DNA of 64,000 bases from CAWGOF01 sp963824225 (GTDB taxonomy: Bacteria > Acidobacteriota > Polarisedimenticolia > Polarisedimenticolales > Polarisedimenticolaceae), in NCBI GenBank assembly GCA_963824225.1, contig CAWGOF010000003.1, positions 3,286,001 through 3,350,000 of the forward strand, read 5' to 3'. Positions 31,336 to 39,992 of this stretch are shown piece by piece (position 1 is the first letter of the stretch; every line of letters begins with the position of its first letter). The notes beneath the pieces were generated by a model. The model did no database searches. It was not told the DNA's origin and saw only the letters and a list, made by a program, of their open reading frames with translations. The translations under genes were made by a program, and so were the position numbers.

Positions 31336-33996
31336 ATGATGCGCGCCGTGCCTCTCGAGCCCGGCGCATCCCTCCTGCACTACCGTCTGACCGAGAAGAT
31401 CGGCGAAGGTGGGATGGGCGTCGTCTGGAAGGCGGTCGACACGACGCTCGGGCGCGACGTCGCGCTCAAGTTCCTGCCGCCGAGCTTCGCCCAGGACGCC
31501 GATCGGCTGGCCCGCTTCGACCGCGAGGCGCGCGTCCTGGCTTCGTTGAGCCATCCCAACGTCGCCGCGGTGTTCGGTCTGCACCAGGCCGGCGGCTTGC
31601 AGTTCCTGGTGATGGAGTACGTCAGCGGGGAAGACCTCGCGGCCCGTCTCGCGCGCGGGCCGCTTGCGGTGGACGAGGCGCTGCGCGTGGCGCGCGACGT
31701 CGCTCTCGGTCTCGAGGCGGCGCACGAGAGCGGCGTGATCCATCGCGACCTCAAGCCCGCGAACGTCAAGCTCGCTCACGACGGCCGGGCCAAGGTGCTC
31801 GACTTCGGCCTCGCCAAAGCGGCCGAGCTGCAGGGCTCGACCTCGGGCGACCCCTCGCGCTCGCCGACGATGACCTCGGCCGGCACGCTCGCCGGTGTGA
31901 TCCTCGGCACCGCGTCCTACATGAGCCCCGAGCAGGCCGCGGGACGCCCGGTCGACCGGCGTTGCGACATCTGGTCCTTCGGCGTCGTGCTGCACGAGCT
32001 CCTGACGGGCAAGCGGATGTTCGAGGGCGAGACGGTGTCGCACACGCTGGCCGACGTGCTGCGGGCGCAGATCGACCTGTCGGGCGTGCCGGCGGCGGTG
32101 CCGCGCTCGGTGCGCGACGTGCTGCGCCGGTGTCTCGAGCGCGATCCGAAGCGCCGTCTGCGCGACATCGGCGAAGCGCGCATCGCGCTCGAGAACGCGA
32201 TCGACCGACCGGAGAGTGGGGAGGAGACAGCCGCATCCGTGCCACGCAGCCCGAGCTCGCGCTGGCTCTGGCTCGTCGCGGCGCTCGGACTGGCCATCGC
32301 CGCGGCGAGCGTCGGCTGGAGCACCCTGGCCCGGCGCTCGACACCCGAGCCGGGCTACCGGTTCATGCTGACGATGCCGAACGTCGGCAGCTTGCGCCAG
32401 GGGGACGGCACCGCGATCGCGATCTCACCCGACGGCAAGATCATCGCGACCCGGGGTGGCGCGGGAACGGACGACATCCTGTACGTCCGCGCGCTCGACC
32501 AGTTCGAGCCCACTCCGATCCCGGGCACGTCGGGCGCCAATGCACCCGAGTTCTCGCCCGACGGTCACTGGATCGCATTCGCGACGCCCAGCGGCTTGCA
32601 GAAGGTTCGTCCGGAGGGCGGTACCGTCACCCGCGTGGCGGCCCTGTCGCGCTCGGGCACGAGGCTCGGTTATCACTGGGCCGCGGATGGCTTCTTCTAC
32701 TATGCCTCGGAGGGCGACCTGTGGCGCGTGCCCGAGAGCGGGGGAACCGCCGAGCGGCTGACCGAGGCCGACGCCAGCTCGAAGGCGGACTACGAGGAGC
32801 CGTTCGCCGTTCCGGAAGCCGGCATCGTGCTGTGCAACACGCGCGGTGGGACGAAGACGAAGGAAGCGCGGGAGCTGTTCGCGCTGGATCTGAGGTCGCA
32901 CGAGCTGAAGGACCTGGGGTTGTCCGGCGGTGACCCCCGGTACCTGCCCACGGGACACCTCCTGTTCAGCGAGGGCGAGCGCATCTTCGTCGCGTCGTTC
33001 GACGTGCGAGCGCTCGCGTTCCGCGGCGCCCCGGTGCAGGTGCTCGAGCGCGCTGGAACCGACATTGCGAGCATGCAGGTGGCCGTCGCACAGAACGGGA
33101 CGGTCGCGTACCTGCCCGCACGTCCGGGCGAGACGCAGTCGCTCGTGTACGTGGATCGCCTGGGCAAGATGGAGCCGATCGCTCCGGCTGGCCTGCCGTT
33201 CGCCGCCGTGAACGACCCACGGATCTCGCCCGATGGGAAGCGACTCGTCGTGTCGACCGGGGCGCAGGAGATCTGGATGATCGACCTCGAGACGCAGACT
33301 CCCACGCTGCTCACCGAGAGCGGTTTCTATCCGCTGTGGAGTCCCGACGGCTCGGAGATCCTCTTCGCCTCGGCGCGGGGCAAGACGTTCGACGTCTACC
33401 GCGCTCCCGTCGACCTGAGCCGCCCCGAGAAGCTGCTGCTCGACCGGCCGAACAACATGCGCACGATGGACTGGACCAAGCAGGGGTTCGTGGTCCTGCG
33501 CGAAGAAGTTCCCGAGAAGGGGATGGATCTCGTCAGCTGGCGCAATCTGGGAGACGAGGGGACGATCGCGATGCTGCTCGACGGGCCGGACGACGAGCTG
33601 GCACCGATCGTCTCGGCCGACGGGAAGTGGGTGGCCTACGTCTCGAACTACTCGGGGTCGGACGAGGTCTACGTGACGTCGTTCCCGGTCGCCGGCGCGC
33701 GGGTGAAGGTGTCGGGCGACGGCGGCCACAGCCCGACCTGGTCTCCCGACGGCAAGATGCTGTACTACATCGACCGCGCGAAGATGACGGCGGTGCGCCT
33801 CGAAACGAGCCCGACGCTCCGTGTCCTCGGGCGCGAGGTGCTGTTCGAGGACGATTTCGTCCATTACCGCTGGTCGCGGCAGTACGACCTCACACCCGAC
33901 GGCAAGCGGTTCGTGATGATCAAGAATCCGCCCCGCGGGAACGTCGAGGTCATCACCAACTGGTTCGCCGAGCTGAAGGGTGGCACCGCCCAATAG
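31336..33996 (+). CDS. Hanks-type Ser/Thr kinase with transmembrane helix and TolB-like beta-propeller
   Basis: An 886-residue receptor-like kinase. The cytoplasmic kinase domain (about residues 15-290) has the glycine loop IGEGGMGVV, Lys about 45 in VALKFL, catalytic IHRDLKPANVKL (Asp about 138), and DFGLAKA. GTASYMSPEQAAG and DIWSFGVVLHELLTG are also present. One transmembrane helix follows (about 308-330, WLWLVAALGLAIAAASVGW). The outer part (about 340-886) is made of WD40/TolB-like blades, recognised by repeated ISPDGK, FSPDGHWIAF, WSPDGSEILFAS and PTWSPDGKMLYYID. This architecture is common in Acidobacteriota, Myxococcota and relatives; ligands are unknown. Tandem ATGs at 31336/31339. 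Confidence 0.93.
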   Translation: MMRAVPLEPGASLLHYRLTEKIGEGGMGVVWKAVDTTLGRDVALKFLPPSFAQDADRLARFDREARVLASLSHPNVAAVFGLHQAGGLQFLVMEYVSGEDLAARLARGPLAVDEALRVARDVALGLEAAHESGVIHRDLKPANVKLAHDGRAKVLDFGLAKAAELQGSTSGDPSRSPTMTSAGTLAGVILGTASYMSPEQAAGRPVDRRCDIWSFGVVLHELLTGKRMFEGETVSHTLADVLRAQIDLSGVPAAVPRSVRDVLRRCLERDPKRRLRDIGEARIALENAIDRPESGEETAASVPRSPSSRWLWLVAALGLAIAAASVGWSTLARRSTPEPGYRFMLTMPNVGSLRQGDGTAIAISPDGKIIATRGGAGTDDILYVRALDQFEPTPIPGTSGANAPEFSPDGHWIAFATPSGLQKVRPEGGTVTRVAALSRSGTRLGYHWAADGFFYYASEGDLWRVPESGGTAERLTEADASSKADYEEPFAVPEAGIVLCNTRGGTKTKEARELFALDLRSHELKDLGLSGGDPRYLPTGHLLFSEGERIFVASFDVRALAFRGAPVQVLERAGTDIASMQVAVAQNGTVAYLPARPGETQSLVYVDRLGKMEPIAPAGLPFAAVNDPRISPDGKRLVVSTGAQEIWMIDLETQTPTLLTESGFYPLWSPDGSEILFASARGKTFDVYRAPVDLSRPEKLLLDRPNNMRTMDWTKQGFVVLREEVPEKGMDLVSWRNLGDEGTIAMLLDGPDDELAPIVSADGKWVAYVSNYSGSDEVYVTSFPVAGARVKVSGDGGHSPTWSPDGKMLYYIDRAKMTAVRLETSPTLRVLGREVLFEDDFVHYRWSRQYDLTPDGKRFVMIKNPPRGNVEVITNWFAELKGGTAQ

Positions 33997-34055
33997 GGAC
34001 CCGACCATCCGTCCCCCTCGCGCGTATACCTCCCTGCGGGGCCCCGGGGGGAAGC

Positions 34056-35321
34056 ATGCGTAGAGCCTCGTTCGCGATCCTCGTAGCGGTCGTCCTGGGT
34101 GCCGTGTTCGCGGCGCAGAAGGGCAGCGACCGGCCGCCGGCGATCGACAAGGAGCAGTGGCGCGCGGACCTCAAGTACTTCGCCAAAGAGCTGCCCAAGC
34201 GCCACAAGAACCTGTACCACGCGACGACGCAGGAGCAGTTCGAGCGCGCCGTCGCCGAGCTCGACCGAGCGATTCCGACGCTCGAGGACCATCAGATCGT
34301 CGTTCGGATGAAGCAGATCGCAGCCCTCGTCGGCGACGGCCACACCGGTGTGCACATCCCCCTGTACTTCAAGCGCTATCCGATCGCGGTGTACTGGTTC
34401 GGCCACGAGCTGCGCGTCACGAGCGCCGGTGAGGCGTACCGGGACGCCCTGGGGCAGCGCGTGGTCAAGATCGGTGCCCTGGGGATCGACGACGTTCTGT
34501 CCCGAGTGGTGAGCTGCTTTCCGAGCGCCGCGAACGAGAACGAGTGGTACGTCCTCAGCACGAGCCCGGCGTTCCTGACCGTTCCCGAGGTTCTGCACAC
34601 GCTGGGCGTGGTGCCCGGCCTCGGTCCCGCGCCCTTCACCTTCGAGGACGACCAGGGAGCCCAGCTCACCCTCGAGATCGCGCCGGTCGAGGTCCCGATC
34701 GTCGACGGCAACCCCAGGCTCCAGCTGACCCCGGTGGTCAAGCCGGAGAACCAGCCCCTGTCGCGCCAGCGACCGGGGGAGACCTTCTGGTTCACCTACC
34801 TGCCAGAGTCGGAGACCGTGTACGTCCAGTTCCGTAGCTATGATGACCTCGGCCCGAACGCACGCAAGATGCTCGAGCTCGTCGACGGCAAGCCGACGAA
34901 GCGCCTCGTCGTCGACCTGCGCCAGAACGGCGGCGGCGATTTCCTCCAGGGCCGCAAGCACCTCGTCAACCCGATCAAGGAGCGACCCGCGATCAACCAG
35001 AAGGGGCGCCTGTTCGTGCTCGTCGGGCGACGCACGTTCTCCGCGGCGATGGTCAACGCCATCGACTTCCGCAAGGACACGCAAGCGATCCTCGTCGGCG
35101 AGCCGATCGGCGAGCGGCCGAACAGCTACTCCGAGAACGACGAGATGACGCTGCCCAACTCGCGCGTCGTCGTGTCGTACTCGACCCGGTACTACCAGTT
35201 CCTCGACGAGGACGTCCCCGCGGCGCTGCCCGATCAACGGTTCGATCCGGCGTGGGTCGACTTCCAGGCCGGGCGCGATCCGGCGCTGGAGTGGATCCTC
35301 GGACAACCGCCTGCGCCCTGA
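34056..35321 (+). CDS. S41-family peptidase-like protein, exported
   Basis: A 421-residue protein with signal peptide MRRASFAILVAVVLGAVFAA. An N-terminal helical domain (WRADLKYFAKELPKRHKNLYH...FERAVAELDRAIPTLEDHQIVVRMKQIAALVGDGHTGV) is typical of tail-specific-protease relatives. The C-terminal crotonase-like S41 core reads KRLVVDLRQNGGGDF, then LFVLVGRRTFSAAMVNAI and EPIGERPNSYSEND. The catalytic Ser/Lys arrangement of true S41 enzymes is only partly recognisable (Ser in FSAAM), so activity is uncertain. The ATG at 34056 was chosen for the signal peptide; the frame is open upstream inside the kinase gene. It follows the kinase after 59 bases. Confidence 0.8.
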   Translation: MRRASFAILVAVVLGAVFAAQKGSDRPPAIDKEQWRADLKYFAKELPKRHKNLYHATTQEQFERAVAELDRAIPTLEDHQIVVRMKQIAALVGDGHTGVHIPLYFKRYPIAVYWFGHELRVTSAGEAYRDALGQRVVKIGALGIDDVLSRVVSCFPSAANENEWYVLSTSPAFLTVPEVLHTLGVVPGLGPAPFTFEDDQGAQLTLEIAPVEVPIVDGNPRLQLTPVVKPENQPLSRQRPGETFWFTYLPESETVYVQFRSYDDLGPNARKMLELVDGKPTKRLVVDLRQNGGGDFLQGRKHLVNPIKERPAINQKGRLFVLVGRRTFSAAMVNAIDFRKDTQAILVGEPIGERPNSYSENDEMTLPNSRVVVSYSTRYYQFLDEDVPAALPDQRFDPAWVDFQAGRDPALEWILGQPPAP

Positions 35322-35352
35322 GCACGACGACTCGCGTTATCATCGATGCAGA

Positions 35353-35718
35353 GTGAACCGGCGGCGACTCAGCAGCGACGAGAAGCGGAAGCTGGTCCAG
35401 GGCGTGTTCGGGCGCAGCTCCGATCGCGCGATCGCGCTGCCCGACGGCTCGTTCGCGTGGTCGCGGATGCAGTGCCTCGACATCCTGCGGTCTCTCGACA
35501 CGACGAAGGTCGCGGTCGAAGGCGGGGAGTTCTTTGGGGTCGAGCCGATCGGCCTCGTTCCGGCGTACGACGGCTGGACCTGCGAGCGCGCGTCCGGTGA
35601 AACCGCGACCGACTACGCCGTGCGCTCGCGATCGGTGGCTACGTACCAGATCGGGATGGAGGCGCATGCCGATCTGCTCGTCGTCCTACAACTGTCGGAT
35701 CAAGACGACGCCGCGTGA
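35353..35718 (+). CDS. Small soluble protein of unknown function
   Basis: A 121-residue cytoplasmic protein without signal peptide. The N-terminus RRRLSSDEKRKLVQGVFG is basic and helical; the rest is a mixed alpha/beta domain (GSFAWSRMQCLDILRSLDTTKVAVEGGEFFGVEPIGLVPAYDGWTCERASGE...VATYQIGMEAHADLLVVLQLS). The overall look (SF..S..QCL.IL......GGE......) recalls small immunity-type proteins of polymorphic toxin systems, but no toxin gene is adjacent and no assignment is made. Start GTG 35353. The 110 bases after it hold nothing recognisable. Confidence 0.55.
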   Translation: MNRRRLSSDEKRKLVQGVFGRSSDRAIALPDGSFAWSRMQCLDILRSLDTTKVAVEGGEFFGVEPIGLVPAYDGWTCERASGETATDYAVRSRSVATYQIGMEAHADLLVVLQLSDQDDAA

Positions 35719-35829
35719 CGTGAGTCAACGGGGTCCGGAAACGACCTCGACGGTTTGGCGCATCGCAGACCTCCCGGTCAGTGTCTACAACAACGGTCGA
35801 GCCCCTCCCGAGATTTCAGATCGAGGAGC

Positions 35830-36075
35830 TCAGCCGCGCCCGCGCCGGCCCCCGCCCGACCCTTTACCGCGGGTCGGCGGATCGTCGTCCAGCACAGGTT
35901 CATCGTCGAGCGGTTCCCCGCCGTTGTAGTCGTAAGCACCGAGCGAGCCGCCGAAGAGTCCGGCGTCAGCTGGCCTTGCGGTCAGGGTCACGAGAAGCGG
36001 TGCCGCGGCCAGGCCGCGCTCGAGGAAGCGACGGCGCTCTTCGTCGAGAGTCGGAGATCGGTCGTCCGGATTCAT
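35830..36075 (-). CDS. Small protein with twin-arginine-type leader
   Basis: An 81-residue protein beginning MNPDDRSPTLDEERRRFLERGLAAAPLLVTLTARPADAG, with a twin-arginine motif (RRRFLERG) before a hydrophobic stretch. The mature part is short, acidic and then Gly/Arg-rich (NGGEPLDDEPVLDDDPPTRGKGSGGGRRGRG), with no fold. Similar Tat-leader mini-proteins occur in proteobacteria without known function. The coding case rests on the leader, so confidence is moderate. The ~190 bases between its start and the Uma2-type gene show only a possible promoter region. Confidence 0.5.
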   Translation of the reverse strand: MNPDDRSPTLDEERRRFLERGLAAAPLLVTLTARPADAGLFGGSLGAYDYNGGEPLDDEPVLDDDPPTRGKGSGGGRRGRG

Positions 36076-36265
36076 GTGCTCATGCTAGGTAGCGCCTCTT
36101 TTTTGAGCCATGCGGCAAATAGCGCAATTGGGCCCGCGAAGAGACCCGAGAGGCGCATAGCTCCTCGGCGAGCTCGCAGGTGGTTGCCGGGGTGGGGTTT
36201 CCCGTAAGGGACGCGATCGCGGTGTGTCCATGGACAGACAGACCGAGCGGGCGTAACGTCGGCGT

Positions 36266-36811
36266 ATGAATCGGGCGAAAGCATCGCTTGACGATCTCGC
36301 ACTCCTCCCCGACGACGGCTACCGACACGAGCTGGAGGCGGGAATCCTGATCGCCGAGCCACTTCCCGCTCACCGTCACGACCGCGTGCGGTGGCGCCTC
36401 GAGAGCGCCTTGCAGCGCTTCGTCGCTGCGCACGCGCTGGGCGAGGTGTTCGGCGAAGCTGGTTACGTCCTGGCTCGGGACCCCGATACGGTGCGCGGTC
36501 CCGACCTATCCTTCGTCGCGCGTGAGCGACTCGTCGATTTCGACGATTCGAGGTTCTTCGAAGGCGCGCCCGATCTGGCGGTGGAAATCCTGTCGCCCTC
36601 GAACCGCCCCGGCGAGGTGCGGGCCAAGGTCGCCGAGTACCTGGCAGCCGGCTCACGTCTCGTCTGGGTCGTCGAACCGGAGAGAAGGATCGTGACGAGC
36701 TACCGCGAGCTACTGCGTCCGAGGGTTGTCGGAGAGGGCGATGTTCTCGACGGCGAGGACGTGGTGCCCGGGTTCGCGCTCGCGCTCGATCAGCTCTTGC
36801 CCCACAGGTAG
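36266..36811 (+). CDS. Uma2-family (PD-(D/E)XK-like) putative endonuclease
   Basis: A 181-residue protein of the Uma2/DUF820 family, restriction-endonuclease fold, usually amplified in cyanobacteria and some soil bacteria. Visible motifs: YRHELEAGILIAEPLPAHRHDRVRWRLESALQRF, then GYVLARDPDTVRGPDLSFVAR (catalytic D) and PDLAVEILSPSNRPGEVRAKVAEYLAAGSRLVWVVEPERR (the E.LS.....K pattern supplying Glu and Lys). Function is not established; nuclease activity is inferred from the fold. Single gene; its 3' end lies about 85 bases from the convergent transhydrogenase stop. Confidence 0.88.
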   Translation: MNRAKASLDDLALLPDDGYRHELEAGILIAEPLPAHRHDRVRWRLESALQRFVAAHALGEVFGEAGYVLARDPDTVRGPDLSFVARERLVDFDDSRFFEGAPDLAVEILSPSNRPGEVRAKVAEYLAAGSRLVWVVEPERRIVTSYRELLRPRVVGEGDVLDGEDVVPGFALALDQLLPHR

Positions 36812-36896
36812 CTCATCCCGACGTTGAGCACGGCGCGCTCGTCCTGCACGCCGTTCAAGTCCTCGACGAGCGGATCCGTCGAACGGCTGTAAAGGT

Positions 36897-38300
36897 TCAG
36901 CGACCCGGTTGCAGCTCCTGCACCATCGCGACGTACGCCGCGTACTTGTACAGGTCGCCGAGCGTCGGATAGTTGAAGCACGTGCGGCTGAAGAAGCTCG
37001 CGTCGCGCTCGCACAGGAGCGCCACGAGGCCGATGTGCACGAGCTCGGTCGCCTGCTCGCCGACCGCGTGCACGCCGAGGAGCCGCATGTCGGAGCGCCG
37101 GAACAGGAGCTTGAGAAAGCCCGACTCGTCGCCGATGATCCGACCTCGGGGGCTCATCGAATACGGCACACGACCGACCCAGTACTCGATGCCGTCCCCG
37201 CGCAACGACTGCTCGGTCTCGCCGGCCATGCTCGCCTCGGGGATCGTGTAGATCCCCGTGGGCAAGGTCGGCGCGATCTCCTTGTCCAGCAGATCGAACG
37301 CGTGGCACACGGCCGCGCGGGCTTGCTCCATCCCGGTCGCCGCGAGCGCCGGGGGGCCGACGACGTCGCCCGCGGCGTAGATATGGGGCACCGCTGTGCG
37401 ATAGCTCCCGTCGACCTGCAAGACGCCGCGCGGGCCCGGCTCGAGTCCCGCCGCTTCGAGCTCGAGCGTCGCCGTGTTGCTCGTACGGCCCGCGGCGACG
37501 AGCACGTCGCTGACGGTCAACGTCGCGCCCGACGACAGGGTCAGCCGGATCGGCGCCGATCGTTCCGCGTCGCAGCGGCTGACGCTCTCGTTCCAGTGGA
37601 TCCGGATCCCGCTCGCGCGCAGCGCACGCTCGAGCGCGGCCGCGACCTCCTCGTCGAGGAACGGGAGCAGGCTGTCTCGCCCGTCGATCAGATGGACGTC
37701 GACGCCCAGCGCCCGGAACGTACACGCGTACTCGGCGCCGATCACGCCCGCCCCGACGACGGCGAGGACGGTCGGGACCTCGTCGATGTGCAGGATCTCG
37801 TCCGAGTCGTGGACCCGCGGGTGCTCGAACGCGAACTCGGCCGGGCGGGAAGGGGACGAGCCCGTCGCCACGAGGATCCGCTCGCCGCGGAGCGTGCTCG
37901 TCCTGCCGTCCCTGTGCCGGACCTCGATCGTGTGCGGGTCGACGAACTTGGCCGAGCCGCGCACCGTGATCACGCCGCGCTCGCCGAGCCGCGACTTCAG
38001 CGCTTCACGCTCGGCCGTCGTCACGTGCCGGGCGTGGTACGTGAAATCCGCGAGCTTCGCGCCGGCCTTGCGTGTGACGTCGACGCCGAGGAGCTTGCGC
38101 GAGCGCGACCCCGAGAGCAGGAGCGCGCTCTCGCGCAGCGTCTTGCTCGGGATCGTTCCGGTATTGATTCCGGCGCCGCCGACCTCGTCGCGCTCCTCGA
38201 CGAGCGCGACGGTCTTGCCGAAGATCGCCGCCGTGATCGCGCCGCTCGTACCGGCGGCGCCTCCGCCGATCACGACCAGGTCGAAGCTAGAGTTGGTCAC
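36897..38300 (-). CDS. sthA: Soluble (Si-specific) NAD(P)+ transhydrogenase
   Basis: A 467-residue FAD-dependent pyridine-nucleotide-disulfide-oxidoreductase-fold enzyme. It has the FAD site DLVVIGGGAAGTSGA, then VGGAGINTGTIPSKTLRE, in which both redox cysteines of lipoamide dehydrogenase are absent, as expected for SthA-type transhydrogenases. The second dinucleotide site is VLAVVGAGVIGAEYA; ATGD-type IYAAGDVVG and a C-terminal dimerisation domain (YTIPEASMAGETEQ) follow. It interconverts NADPH and NADH in the cytoplasm. The GTG at 38300 overlaps the upstream gene's stop (GTGA) and gives the family length; the longer frame upstream is not used. The end of the gene is at TGA 36897. Confidence 0.92.
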   Translation of the reverse strand: MTNSSFDLVVIGGGAAGTSGAITAAIFGKTVALVEERDEVGGAGINTGTIPSKTLRESALLLSGSRSRKLLGVDVTRKAGAKLADFTYHARHVTTAEREALKSRLGERGVITVRGSAKFVDPHTIEVRHRDGRTSTLRGERILVATGSSPSRPAEFAFEHPRVHDSDEILHIDEVPTVLAVVGAGVIGAEYACTFRALGVDVHLIDGRDSLLPFLDEEVAAALERALRASGIRIHWNESVSRCDAERSAPIRLTLSSGATLTVSDVLVAAGRTSNTATLELEAAGLEPGPRGVLQVDGSYRTAVPHIYAAGDVVGPPALAATGMEQARAAVCHAFDLLDKEIAPTLPTGIYTIPEASMAGETEQSLRGDGIEYWVGRVPYSMSPRGRIIGDESGFLKLLFRRSDMRLLGVHAVGEQATELVHIGLVALLCERDASFFSRTCFNYPTLGDLYKYAAYVAMVQELQPGR

Positions 38301-38749
38301 CGGGCGCGGATCGGTCGGCGGGCGTGCAGCGGGACGACGAGGTCGCGCGGTCCGGGAAGCGGGCGCGCATCGCGCGCTGCCGCGTTGGCCGGCCTTTGCT
38401 TCGGACACGCGCGGCCCGATACGTACCCGTGCGGCGCATACCCGTACGGATATCCGTACCCCCACGGCAGCACGTAGCGCGGGTTCTCGGTCGACCCACG
38501 CGCGGCCTCATCGAGGACCGCGCTGTCGAGCTCGTAGGCCCGGTCGGCGTCGATCCGAGCGTGCTGCTCGGCGAGGAAGTCGATGACGAACTGCCATCCC
38601 GGCCCGGTGTCCGACGGGGGCGGATCCGATGACTCGACGGCCGGAAGCGGCTCGAGGTCCGCATTCGTGTACACCCGGACCGGCTCGTCCGCCGTCGCGG
38701 CTCCGGCGCTCCCGAGCGCCAGCGCGAGTACCAGCCCGGTGCGACCCAT
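38297..38749 (-). CDS. Small exported protein translationally coupled to sthA
   Basis: A 150-residue protein with signal peptide MGRTGLVLALALGSAGAATA. The mature part has VRVYTNADLEPLPAVE, FVIDFLAEQHARIDADRAYELDS, a Tyr/Gly/Pro stretch (YVLPWGYGYPYGYAPHGYV) and a basic, low-complexity tail. No family recognised. Its TGA overlaps the GTG of sthA, so it may serve to set sthA translation. It is divergent from the RND operon, with about 115 bases between that hold both promoters. Confidence 0.65.
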   Translation of the reverse strand: MGRTGLVLALALGSAGAATADEPVRVYTNADLEPLPAVESSDPPPSDTGPGWQFVIDFLAEQHARIDADRAYELDSAVLDEAARGSTENPRYVLPWGYGYPYGYAPHGYVSGRACPKQRPANAAARDARPLPGPRDLVVPLHARRPIRAR

Positions 38750-38864
38750 GCGCAGCAGCTTACGCCCGCGCCGGGCCCGGCGCTAGCCGAGTGATTGTCC
38801 CGGTCGGTGCGACTGGACTAGAATCCGGTCGCGGCACCGTCCTGACATTCACGAGGTACGCTCG

Positions 38865-39989
38865 ATGCGCCTGCGCCGGATCCTGTCCGTGGCCGTGGTC
38901 GCGTCCGCCATCGTGCTCGCGTGCAAGAAGGAAGAGCCGCCCGCTCCGCCGCCGCCGCAGGTCAAGGTCGCGCAGGTGCTCGAGCGCGACGTTCCGGTGT
39001 ACGTCGAGGCGATCGGCGAGACGCGCGGGTCGACCGAGATCGAGATCCGCGCGCGCGTCGAGGGGTTCATCCAGAGCGTCAACTTCGAGGAGGGCTCGCT
39101 CGTCCGCAAGGGACAGCTGCTGTACACGATCGACTCCGCGCCGTTCGAGGCCGCGCTGGCCCAGGCCAAGGGCGCGCTCGCCGAAGCCGAGGCGCAGCTC
39201 GCACGCGCGCACCAGGATGTGGCTCGCTTCGAGCCGCTCGTCGCCAAGAACGCGATCTCGCGCCAGGAGTACGAAACGTCGGTGTCGGTCGAAGCGGCGG
39301 CCAAGGCCGCGGTCGAGGCGGCGCGCGCCTCAACGAAGAGCGCGGAGATCGATCTGAGCTATACGAGGGTCACCGCGCCCGAGCCCGGGCTCGTGGGCAA
39401 GACCGAGGTCTACTCGGGCACGCTCGTCGGTCGAGGGCAGAGCACGCTTCTGACCCACATCTCGCAAGTCGGGACGATCCACGTCCGGTTCACGGTCCCC
39501 GAGCGCGACTACCTGTACTACGCCCGCCAGAAGCAGGCGCACGTGAAGGCGGGCGAAGCGACCAACCTCCCGTTCGAGCTGGTGCTCTCCGACGGGACGA
39601 AGCATCCGCAGCCCGGGACACTGGTGTTCGTCGATCGCACGGTCGATCCGACGACCGGGACGATCCTCGTCGAGGCCGCGTTCCCGAACCCCGAGGGCAT
39701 CGTGCGTCCGGGCCAGTACGCGCGGGTGCGAGCCGCGGTCGACGTCAAGCGTGGGGCGATTCTCGTCCCCCAACGCGCGGTGAGCGAGCTGCAGGGGATC
39801 CACAGCGTCGCGGTCGTCGACGGGGAGGGTAAGGTCGAGGTGCGCCCGGTCGAGACCGCGGAGCGGCTCGGCTCGCTGTGGGTCATCGACAAGGGGCTCA
39901 AAGCGGGTGAGACGATCGTCGTCGAGGGTCTGCAGAAGGTCCGTCCGGGGATCAAGGTCCAGGCCGAGACCGTGGCGATCGAGAGCTAG
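38865..39989 (+). CDS. RND efflux periplasmic adaptor, lipoprotein
   Basis: A 374-residue membrane-fusion protein of the AcrA/MexA type. A lipobox IVLAC places the lipidated Cys at about 20. Then come a lipoyl half (VYVEAIGETRGSTEIEIRARVEGFIQSVNFEEGSLVRKGQLLYTID), a helical hairpin (about 95-160, LAEAEAQLARAHQDVARFEPLVAKNAISRQEYE) and the second lipoyl half with SYTRVTAPEPGLVG. Barrel and membrane-proximal domains follow (RPGQYARVRAAV, ILVPQRAVSELQG). It links the inner-membrane pump to the outer-membrane channel encoded just downstream. First gene of a four-gene operon; ACGAGG lies before the ATG. Confidence 0.95.
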   Translation: MRLRRILSVAVVASAIVLACKKEEPPAPPPPQVKVAQVLERDVPVYVEAIGETRGSTEIEIRARVEGFIQSVNFEEGSLVRKGQLLYTIDSAPFEAALAQAKGALAEAEAQLARAHQDVARFEPLVAKNAISRQEYETSVSVEAAAKAAVEAARASTKSAEIDLSYTRVTAPEPGLVGKTEVYSGTLVGRGQSTLLTHISQVGTIHVRFTVPERDYLYYARQKQAHVKAGEATNLPFELVLSDGTKHPQPGTLVFVDRTVDPTTGTILVEAAFPNPEGIVRPGQYARVRAAVDVKRGAILVPQRAVSELQGIHSVAVVDGEGKVEVRPVETAERLGSLWVIDKGLKAGETIVVEGLQKVRPGIKVQAETVAIES

Positions 39990-39992
39990 CCC